Assembly: GCA_964638675.1 (NCBI GenBank)
Contig: CAZXAU010000019.1
Coordinates: 1 to 40,955, forward strand
DNA: 40,955 nucleotides
From: SIG714 sp964638675
Lineage (GTDB): Bacteria; Bacillota; Clostridia; Oscillospirales; CAG-272
Reading direction: 5' to 3'
The notes below the pieces were generated by a model that saw nothing but the letters and a program-made list of their open reading frames with translations, did not search any database and was not told where the DNA came from. Both the position numbers and the translations under genes were made by a program. Shown in pieces: positions 8,183 through 14,680 of the stretch; position 1 is the first letter of the stretch, and each line of letters begins with the position of its first letter.

Positions 8183-8551
8183 TTGACATACTTTTTGTAT
8201 AAATTATTTGATATTCCGATTTTGTTGATTATAAAATAAGGAGATAACTATGGTTAAGGAAATATTCGATTATGTATCAGGGAAAATGTCACACGAGGAA
8301 TTTGAGGCTGAGCTTTACACCAACCCCGATCTGTGGGATGAGATTCAAAGTCTTGTCCCCGAGGACATAGCAGATCCGGATTGTCCGTTTCGTCAAGTTT
8401 GGGGGAATATGCCCGGATTTGAAACAAACAATTACCGTGTCAGACAGACAATAACTTCATTTGGTTATAACTATAGTATGGCATACGGATTGATCAGTGC
8501 ATTGGTTAAGTATAAGTATCCCGATATTGTTTGCCGTGAGCCGAGCGATGA
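8183..8551 (+). repeat. Duplicated promoter + N-terminal module, copy 2
   Basis: Second copy of 4123-4492. The leader (TTGACA, TATAAATTATTTGATATT), GGAGATAACT and the first ~100 codons are conserved, then similarity ends within the codon after GCGATGA. Confidence 0.9.
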
Positions 8552-8936
8552 ATTGTACACAAAAGATGATTTTCTATTGAAAGTGGCAACGATACTTAAG
8601 CAGCGCAAATATAAACGAAGAAAAAACTATTGGTATTTGGCAAAAAATAATCTTATTTTCTGCATTTATGTTCAGGGATCACAATGGAACAAGAATAATT
8701 ATTATGTGAATATAGGTGTTAAAGAAGACTGTTTAGCTTTATCTTATCCCACCGAACTGCATTGGACATGGTGGCATAGATGTACCAATACCAACGGTCA
8801 GGAGATTAACATATCAATACAATCACTTGTTGATTGCTTTGATATGTATTTCAATGATTATGTTTCGATGGATGTAAAAGAATTCTATAGTAAGTATAAG
8901 GCTATAAAAATCGGTGAACGATGGATAGTTTTATAG
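8250..8936 (+). CDS. Immunity-type protein, shared N-module with DUF4304-like C-terminus (variant B)
   Basis: 228 aa. Residues 1-100 match the protein at 4191 almost residue for residue. Residues 103-228 look like DUF4304 (LKQRKYKRRKNYWYLAKNNLIFCIYVQGSQWNKNNYYVNIGV), a small alpha/beta domain of unknown function often found alone. The start ATG 8250 follows AAGGAGATAACT. The swap of a complete C-terminal domain behind a conserved promoter and N-module parallels how toxin tips are exchanged. It follows the toxin tip by 94 nt, in the position expected for the cognate immunity gene. Confidence 0.65.
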   Translation: MVKEIFDYVSGKMSHEEFEAELYTNPDLWDEIQSLVPEDIADPDCPFRQVWGNMPGFETNNYRVRQTITSFGYNYSMAYGLISALVKYKYPDIVCREPSDELYTKDDFLLKVATILKQRKYKRRKNYWYLAKNNLIFCIYVQGSQWNKNNYYVNIGVKEDCLALSYPTELHWTWWHRCTNTNGQEINISIQSLVDCFDMYFNDYVSMDVKEFYSKYKAIKIGERWIVL

Positions 8937-8965
8937 ATTATTTCATCAGATTATCTACAACCTGA

Positions 8966-9135
8966 GGGCGATTAATAGCACAATTATTGTTGCCTGATTG
9001 CGCATGGATCGTTGTTGTTCAAGCCACTTATGCCGCAACAGAAAATATCGCATATGGCAGAGATCCATCCCCGAAAGATGTAATCAAAGTCGGCGTGACC
9101 GAGGCGTGATTGCGGGCGGAATGCATGTAATGTGA
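8966..9135 (+). pseudogene. Decayed gene fragment after the second N-module gene
   Basis: A 47-codon open stretch (8966-9106) reads ..WIVVVQATYAATENIAYG RDPSPKDVIKVGVTEA, then TGA. A one-base shift continues with VIAGGMHVM to TGA at 9133. The composition looks like real protein and the frame break suggests a remnant, possibly of a toxin-associated protein. No start or ribosome binding site is present. Confidence 0.4.
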
Positions 9136-9179
9136 AAACAAACTTCAATAGGTATAATTGATAAAAAAGGCATGTATTT

Positions 9180-9987
9180 ATGAAAACAATTTACTTCGTA
9201 CAAAACAATGACGATGAAGCATATTTTTTTGATTTTCTAAGATCATTTGAGAATGATATTTCTCCATATAGCTCATCGTTTGTTAATGGAAAATGGATAT
9301 ACACAAGGATAAGTTTTACGGACATGCTTTCGGTAAAACATCGGGATCGATATATATATCAGGGAAAGATCAGACGCAGATACTGACCTATGCGAAGATG
9401 ATTTTCAGGTAAAAATTGTGATGCCGGATCAGAGGGGCTATCACTGGATGTTTGGATATATCATTCTGTATGTTAATTCGGCTGACAAAACTCCGGAGTC
9501 GGAAGCGTTTCGCAAAATAGTGAAATTCATAAAAAAGGAGTATGTTCTTTCAAGTGATAAGAAATATTATATAGGAGCGGGAATTTATGATGACTGGTTT
9601 CATTATAAGGTTGATACTCAGCTCATGTTCAGTTATCAGTCAATAAAAACAGACATCTCGATATTTGACTTCGGAGATTTCAGAAAGTATATAGAGTCAT
9701 GTGGATATACTGTGAAAGGTAACGGTCTTGATGTACGGCGTATTTCTGATGAAAGTAATGTCGATGGATACATTATATTTTCTGACAACTGCTTACTTAA
9801 GACAATAACAACTGCACGAAAGGTTTTTTACACGCCAAATTCACAATGCGTTTTTTTACATCTTAAGCAAGGTGGAAAAATTGAATTTGTTATTGACACT
9901 CGACTTCTTTCCGGATCATGTGAAGAGATAGAAAGACTGAAGAACTGCATTCTTGAGTTTTTATCTACACGCAATAATGCAAATTAA
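9180..9987 (+). pseudogene. Frameshifted immunity-type gene (TA-repeat slippage)
   Basis: Two overlapping frames make one protein. Frame 1 (9180-9386) encodes MKTIYFVQNNDDEAYFFDF..RYIYQGKIRRRY. Frame 2 is open from about 9336 to 9987 and supplies the rest of the protein. They meet at GATATATATATC (about 9348-9359). Adding one TA to this tract restores a continuous reading RYIYIRERSDADTDLCEDDF into the second part, giving about 269 aa. The GTG/ATG at 9418/9421 has no ribosome binding site, so the second part is not an independent gene. The family is unrecognised: alpha/beta, soluble, with GYHWMFGYIILYVNS in the middle. The lesion could be decay, reversible phase variation or an assembly error. 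Confidence 0.65.
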
Positions 9988-10007
9988 CTTCAGGAGGATG
10001 TAGGTGT

Positions 10008-10406
10008 ATGAAAATTTTAACTGGCGCTGAATACGAAAGTATTAAACAGTTTTATATATTGCATTTTACGACAATTCAATTGTCTTCCGATGAGCATTAC
10101 AATTATTTGTGGGATCATTTGAAAGAATATAACAGAAAAAGCGAACGGTTTTGTATGGACTGTTTGAGGGATAAAGGTAATATCTACATAATGTGGGATA
10201 CTCTCGATAACTTCGATTTTCAGACCGATGATTATTTTAAATATCCGAGGTATTCTCTGCTTTCTGTGACTTCAGAAGAATTTTACAGTATTATCGGGAC
10301 TCTGCCGGAAGATATCTATATTTTTGATGATTCTTTCGCATGGACTGTTATTTTCACAAATGAATACCTTGACAAGGATAGAAGATATTGTCTGGCGATT
10401 GTTTAA
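10008..10406 (+). CDS. Hypothetical immunity-type protein
   Basis: 132 aa, soluble, aromatic-rich. The N-terminal helix region YESIKQFYILHFTTIQLSSDEHYNYLWDHLKEY precedes CMDCLRDKGNIYIMWDTLDNF and a C-terminal DIYIFDDSFAWTVIFTNEY strand pair. The family is unrecognised, but a truncated second copy of its first ~44 codons lies at 12425. GGAGGATG lies 12 nt upstream of ATG 10008, with GTAGGTG nearer. The 20-nt gap to the preceding gene suggests one transcript. Confidence 0.62.
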   Translation: MKILTGAEYESIKQFYILHFTTIQLSSDEHYNYLWDHLKEYNRKSERFCMDCLRDKGNIYIMWDTLDNFDFQTDDYFKYPRYSLLSVTSEEFYSIIGTLPEDIYIFDDSFAWTVIFTNEYLDKDRRYCLAIV

Positions 10407-10446
10407 ATAGATTACTATAATAAATCGAATGGTATAAGGTGACGAA

Positions 10447-11073
10447 ATGTTTGGATTAAATATATCTTATTCCGAAAAGAAATATTGTTATGCGTATGAA
10501 AATCTGGCGCGTGCCGGTTTAATATATCAATATGAAAAATGTCCGCATTGCGGACGTAACATCGCACACGAACCGGTGAAAACACTGCCTGATGCCTATG
10601 TCATTGAAGGGGCAAAGGCGTATCCGGATTTCTTATTTTACGGGGGCGGTGGAATCAATTTTCTCGTATCCGAGAAGGTGGTAAACATATTCAGACAGCA
10701 AGGTGTTACCGGATTTGATACCGTTACATCGGTTCCGCTCTTTCGGAATAACCGAGGTGATCTGATTCCGCAGGAAGATGTTCAATATTTTTCCCTGAAT
10801 ATCACCGGATCGATCGATCTTAATCTGAAAGCTATGTCTTTGAATCGAAAACACATATGTCCAGAATGCGGGCAATTTGATTGGAGCAGACAAAGGCTGG
10901 CGATCATTAAAACCGCTTTCAGTATGGAAAGCTGGGATCAAAGCGATCTATGTCGGATTGCATCCTTTCCCGGATTCATTGTCTGTACAAAAAAGGTGAG
11001 AGATATTGTTTTGGAGCAAAAATTCAAAGGTGTTCAGTTCCGGGATGAGGATTGTATATTCAGGGCATATTAG
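10447..11073 (+). CDS. Double-CxxCG immunity-like protein (Imm11-like fold)
   Basis: 208 aa. Two CxxCG pairs (CPHCG near residue 33 and CPECG near 140) form a probable split zinc site. Between them lie YPDFLFYGGGGINFLVSEKVVNIFRQQGVTGFDTVTSVPL and QYFSLNITGSIDL, which match my memory of imm11-type and double-CxxCG proteins (pD-x-L ... lvSek ... yy-x-lN). These are thought to be antidotes to secreted or contact-delivered toxins. AAGGTGA lies 5 nt before ATG 10447. Full length, no membrane segment. The assignment rests on motif memory, not a search. Confidence 0.68.
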   Translation: MFGLNISYSEKKYCYAYENLARAGLIYQYEKCPHCGRNIAHEPVKTLPDAYVIEGAKAYPDFLFYGGGGINFLVSEKVVNIFRQQGVTGFDTVTSVPLFRNNRGDLIPQEDVQYFSLNITGSIDLNLKAMSLNRKHICPECGQFDWSRQRLAIIKTAFSMESWDQSDLCRIASFPGFIVCTKKVRDIVLEQKFKGVQFRDEDCIFRAY

Positions 11074-11106
11074 AGTGTTATAAAACGATAATATGAAAGG
11101 TGAATA

Positions 11107-11148
11107 ATGTGTAAATATGAGTACATACATATACAGAATCAATATTGA
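11107..11148 (+). CDS. 13-codon ORF with good ribosome binding site (remnant?)
   Basis: AAAGGTGAATA precedes ATG 11107, which encodes MCKYEYIHIQNQY. Like the 22-codon ORF at 6782, it looks like the preserved initiation region of a deleted array gene. It may be spurious. Confidence 0.25.
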   Translation: MCKYEYIHIQNQY

Positions 11149-11171
11149 AATGTTTGTGAAAGGGATTTATT

Positions 11172-12083
11172 ATGACTTCAATTGATCTAATGATATGTGA
11201 ATTGATAGATGCGATTATCGATTATAAAAAGCAACGTATGTTTCCGAAATCAAGCACCGAAGAGATTGAAACGCTTTATTTTGAAACTATCGAGAAATTG
11301 TGTCACGAAAATCGTGAGGCACTTCGGGAAGCAACTGTTCGGATAATTAACGATCAGACAGAATATTTAAATTCCGAGGATGTCAGAATTCGTATGGAAT
11401 GTGCCGGAATATGGTGTAACGAGCCGATATACCTTCAGGTTTTGCGGGTAAGATGTTATCTTTCGATGAATACAGAAGATGACATTTCGTATTTAAGAAA
11501 GGTTATTGTTAATGCCATTATACACAACTCTGCTGAAAACAGTATGCAGCGTACAGACAAAGAGTGTGCTATCACTTCATTTTTTCGTGAGATATCTTTA
11601 TCAGAAAAATCATGTGACAAAGAACTGTATCGTATGGCATCTTTAACCACAAATTCGCTACGATCATGTCAGACGGTTTCCTCTGTTATCACTTATGTTT
11701 ATTTGCATAAATTATTAAAAGCCAAAGAAAGAGTACCTCGCAGTTATCTTAATGTTTATATCATTGAAACAAACTTGTCTGAAATACAGATCGATGGCTT
11801 ACACTTTTGGATATGCTACAACACTGAATCGGAATTCAAAAAGCTTATTCGTGCATTGAGCGAGTTAGGTTTGGTTGAATTGTATAATATAATGAACTCG
11901 TATTACTATGAATTAAGTGTATGCATTCAGAATAGCGGAAAGTCATATAAGAAATTCTGTTATGATCCGCCGGAAGCTTTTTTGAATCTTACGCAGGATT
12001 ATACTAAGCACTTATTTGACTGTATTCATGCGAGTAGTTATGAAGAAAAACTAACTTCTTATTTACGATCGAGGCAGACTTAA
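11172..12083 (+). CDS. Hypothetical helical protein, last intact member of the array
   Basis: 303 aa, the largest protein of the array and almost wholly helical, with no signal peptide or membrane span. Residues ~215-270 (HFWICYNTESEFKKLIRALSELGLVELYNIMNSYYYEL) faintly recall the DMP19/DUF4375 core, where a residue-count helix follows an aromatic strand; I would not name it on that. AAAGGGA lies 7 nt before ATG 11172. A weak terminator follows, so it may end the transcript. Confidence 0.58.
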   Translation: MTSIDLMICELIDAIIDYKKQRMFPKSSTEEIETLYFETIEKLCHENREALREATVRIINDQTEYLNSEDVRIRMECAGIWCNEPIYLQVLRVRCYLSMNTEDDISYLRKVIVNAIIHNSAENSMQRTDKECAITSFFREISLSEKSCDKELYRMASLTTNSLRSCQTVSSVITYVYLHKLLKAKERVPRSYLNVYIIETNLSEIQIDGLHFWICYNTESEFKKLIRALSELGLVELYNIMNSYYYELSVCIQNSGKSYKKFCYDPPEAFLNLTQDYTKHLFDCIHASSYEEKLTSYLRSRQT

Positions 12084-12105
12084 ATAAACAATTGAAATGA
12101 AAATT

Positions 12106-12140
12106 CGGTGTAAAAATGATAAGATCTTTACATCGGTTCT
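12106..12140 (+). terminator. Possible terminator closing the array
   Basis: CGGTGTAAA (12106-12114) pairs with TTTACATCG (12127-12135, one G-U), then GTTCTTTTAT. Moderate stability. It overlaps the small ORF at 12116. Confidence 0.4.
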
Positions 12141-12226
12141 TTTATCCGTACGAGTTGTTTGATTGTTTGGATAATTCTTTGCCGATGGATTGTAAATTAT
12201 ATTTGTTCAGTACAAAGATTTTGTAA
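12116..12226 (+). CDS. 36-codon ORF of uncertain status
   Basis: ATG 12116 with GGTG 5 nt upstream encodes MIRSLHRFFYPYELFDCLDN and 16 further residues. The composition resembles the array proteins, so it may be a truncated member. The overlapping hairpin argues against it. Confidence 0.25.
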   Translation: MIRSLHRFFYPYELFDCLDNSLPMDCKLYLFSTKIL

Positions 12227-12424
12227 TTTGAGTTTTTAATGAATCAGACATCTACAGGTCAGTTATTGATTTAATAGATTTAAAGTCAAATTCGATTTCT
12301 GCTCTGATAAAATACAAACAATATTCAGATTAATGGCTTTTTTGGCTCGATTGATTTACAAGGTTAATTGGTAAACAGTACATATGGCATTTTTAAACAT
12401 TTGAAATCAAGAAGACAAAATTGT

Positions 12425-12568
12425 ATAAAATTTTTAATCGGTGTCGAATACGAAAGTATTAAACAGCTTTATACATTACATTTCACGACAATTCAATTGT
12501 CTCCAGATGAGCATTACAATTATTTGTGGGATCATTTGAAAGAATATAACAGAAAAAAATATCATTGA
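12425..12568 (+). pseudogene. Truncated copy of the 10008 gene
   Basis: Encodes FLIGVEYESIKQLYTLHFTT and onward to HYNYLWDHLKEYNRK, matching residues ~3-44 of the protein at 10008. The ATG of the parent has become ATA (12425) and the similarity ends at AACAGAAAAA, followed by an unrelated KYH and a stop. It is a duplicated then deleted array member, like the shared N-modules but without function. Confidence 0.75.
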
Positions 12569-12787
12569 TTGGTCACGGCTAAACAGCCACGTTTTTTCCG
12601 ATTTTCTCAAACGCAGAATATTTGAAATCGAAGCCGATAACTGTCATTCCGAGGGAAATATTAAATTTTAATTGAGAATTCCCTGTATGAATACTGTTGA
12701 TCGTTCGGTATGCTGTTGTTTAGAGTATTGCGGTGAGTGATGAATAAATGAGATAAGAAAGCATTATTGACATTGCGGAGTTTTTAA
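12569..12787 (+). other. Gene-free stretch before the radical SAM gene
   Basis: No gene, repeat or strong hairpin is seen apart from a short GGCT-AAAC-AGCC stem near 12577 followed by a T run. It ends with an extra TTGACA at about 12767 ahead of the better promoter. Confidence 0.3.
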
Positions 12788-12816
12788 TTGACAAAGGAGA
12801 GGGAATATGTTATGAT
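12788..12816 (+). promoter_or_regulatory. Sigma-A promoter of the radical SAM gene
   Basis: TTGACA (12788-12793), 17 nt, TATGAT (12811-12816), about 80 nt before the start codon. Confidence 0.7.
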
Positions 12817-12896
12817 CATATATGTGATGATTCGTCTAAACAATTGGAAAATAAAAAAGGCATATAAAAAACATGCCGTGATATTAGGTGGTAAAA

Positions 12897-13781
12897 ATGC
12901 ATTTTGTGAAAGCTAAAGGGATATTATCTTCCAAAAATGGAATGAATTTATACCGTGGTTGCTCTCATGGGTGCATTTATTGTGATTCGAGAAGCAAGTG
13001 CTATCATATGGAACATGATTTTGAAGACATTGAAGTGAAAGAAAATGCAATTGAATTGTTGGAGTATGCCCTTGCACACAAGCGAAAAAAATGTATGATC
13101 GGTACAGGCTCTATGACAGATCCGTATATCCCGTTGGAATTGAAAACAGGATATGTCAGAAAAGCCCTGAATTTAATATATGAGCATGGTTTTGGATTTA
13201 CGGTTATTACAAAATCAAACCGTATCTTAAGAGATTTAGACCTCTTAAAGAAAATAAATGAGAAAACAAAATGCGTTGTACAAATGACTTTGACCACTTA
13301 CAATGAAGAGCTATGCAAAAAGCTCGAGCCGAATGTAAGTACTACAAGAGAACGCTTTGAAGTATTAAAAATACTGCATGATGCAGGAATACCGACTGTG
13401 GTATGGATGACGCCGATCTTACCGTTTATTAACGATACTGAAGAAAACATCTCAGGACTTATAGATATGTGCGTGAAAGCTGAGGTTTACGGAATAATAT
13501 GTTTTGGAATGGGTCTGACTCTCCGGGAGGGAAATCGGGAGTATTTCTATGAACAATTAGACCGGATATTCCCTGGTCTCAAAGAAAAGTATACACGCAC
13601 ATATGGAGATCAATATATGATCGAAAGTCCTGCCAACAGAGATCTGATGCGGCTTTTTCACAGTAAATGCGAAGAAAAAAGAATCGTCCATAATAACGAG
13701 CAGATATTCGACTATCTGTATGCTTTTGAAGAAAAAGATGATAACGATCAGTTAAGTTTTTGGAATCTGAATGTAAAATAA
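12897..13781 (+). CDS. SPL-type radical SAM protein
   Basis: 294 aa. Cys22, Cys26 and Cys29 (CSHGCIYC) bind the 4Fe-4S cluster that cleaves S-adenosylmethionine. GTGSMTDPYIPLE and FTVITKSNRILRDLDLL are typical of the SPL family radical SAM branch related to spore photoproduct lyase, which acts on DNA or unknown substrates. I chose ATG 12897 because AGGTGG is 5 nt upstream; GTG 12888 overlaps that site. Monocistronic, with its own promoter and a strong terminator. The real spore lyase has a longer N-terminal region and a conserved extra Cys, so I do not call it splB. Confidence 0.85.
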   Translation: MHFVKAKGILSSKNGMNLYRGCSHGCIYCDSRSKCYHMEHDFEDIEVKENAIELLEYALAHKRKKCMIGTGSMTDPYIPLELKTGYVRKALNLIYEHGFGFTVITKSNRILRDLDLLKKINEKTKCVVQMTLTTYNEELCKKLEPNVSTTRERFEVLKILHDAGIPTVVWMTPILPFINDTEENISGLIDMCVKAEVYGIICFGMGLTLREGNREYFYEQLDRIFPGLKEKYTRTYGDQYMIESPANRDLMRLFHSKCEEKRIVHNNEQIFDYLYAFEEKDDNDQLSFWNLNVK

Positions 13782-13845
13782 AATACGGGCGACAGTTTAA
13801 TCTGACTTCTCCGCCCTATAATATTTCAAAAAATTTCCTCTCTTA

Positions 13846-13908
13846 TTGCACTCTGAGCTGATACCCGTTATTCTTAGGGTATCAACTTTGAGTGCAACTG
13901 TTTTTATA
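13846..13908 (+). terminator. Strong terminator of the radical SAM gene
   Basis: A 21-nt arm at 13846-13866 (TTGCACTC..GATACCC) pairs with 13877-13897 (GGGTATC..GAGTGCAA) with three non-Watson-Crick positions, then CTGTTTTTAT. It separates the + strand block from the converging VanZ-like gene. Confidence 0.85.
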
Positions 13909-14029
13909 TCTGTATATATTGCTACTTTTAAGGAATTTTAAATCGTTTGTGATATATTTACGTTGCATACGATTGTGTTTTGTTATTTTAAGTTTATTGA
14001 ATTGTACCTATAAATCGGAATTCAGTTTC

Positions 14030-14551
14030 CTAATCACTCTTTTTCAGATGATCCAGTATCCGGGACGTAATCGGCCTTAGCAGAAGATAAAAAACGTATC
14101 CGATAATTCCGCCGATTACATTGGTGATTATATCGGTGATATCCGAAGATCTGCTCCCGCTGATTAGCGGTTGCAATATTTCGATACCAAAACTCATCAA
14201 AAAGCAGAAAAATACTGTTTTGCCGAATCGGGATGTTCTCTTTTGAGTAAATGGAAATAAGAAGCCAAAGGGTATAGTCATAATAACGTTCAGTACCACC
14301 TGTCTTACAAAATCACCTCTTCTTTCGATAACATCGATAAACGGCACTAAATTCATAGGCGTATATGGATGATTCATGACAAACGGCAGAGATGTTATTA
14401 CCGGCATCAAGGTAAAATAAAGCACGAAAGAAAGATATAAATACATAAGAGTGTTGACGAGCAATATATCCCTGCCTTTGTTTTTCCATTTCCCCAAAAA
14501 AACAAAAGCATACAAGCAAGCCAAAGCTGTAAAATCTATTAAGTATTTCAT
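14030..14551 (-). CDS. VanZ-like family membrane protein
   Basis: 173 aa with four to five hydrophobic segments. The VanZ-like core is seen in LYFTLMPV near residue 45, NLVPF, LNVIMTIPFGFLFPF, EILQPLISGSRSSDITDIITNVIGGIIGY. VanZ proteins are membrane proteins linked to teicoplanin or lipoglycopeptide resistance; most chromosomal members have unknown roles. AGAGGGG lies 5-6 nt before the ATG. No van cluster is nearby, so a resistance role is not supported here. Confidence 0.85.
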   Translation of the reverse strand: MKYLIDFTALACLYAFVFLGKWKNKGRDILLVNTLMYLYLSFVLYFTLMPVITSLPFVMNHPYTPMNLVPFIDVIERRGDFVRQVVLNVIMTIPFGFLFPFTQKRTSRFGKTVFFCFLMSFGIEILQPLISGSRSSDITDIITNVIGGIIGYVFYLLLRPITSRILDHLKKSD

Positions 14552-14641
14552 ATGACCCCTCTTTCATACTATGTTATATTGATATATGTTTATTATATGT
14601 CTTATCGGTCGGCCATCAGACAGTTCAAGTTTACTTATATT

Positions 14642-14680
14642 ACTTCAGATTCATGATGCTTATTGCTCTGAATCTGAAGT
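14642..14680 (-). other. Perfect 11-bp inverted repeat at the end of the uvrA-like gene
   Basis: ACTTCAGATTC (14642-14652) and GAATCTGAAGT (14670-14680). The right arm encodes the C-terminal residues of the uvrA-like gene. T-rich sequence follows only on the + side, so as a terminator it would serve + strand readthrough or act as an mRNA 3' stabiliser for the minus gene. Confidence 0.55.

Noticed and set aside
9418..9987. Independent gene starting at 9418
   Set aside because: No ribosome binding site; its frame opens in the middle of the preceding ORF and joins it at a TA tract, so it is one frameshifted gene.
12897..13781. Spore photoproduct lyase SplB itself
   Set aside because: Shorter than SplB, and the sporulation context and extra conserved Cys are not evident; only the family is called.
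14030..14551. Vancomycin/teicoplanin resistance locus
   Set aside because: VanZ-like proteins are common without van genes, and none are nearby.
14642..14680. Standard terminator for the uvrA-like gene
   Set aside because: The stem includes the last codons and lacks a T run on the minus strand, so it is kept only as a hairpin of uncertain role.
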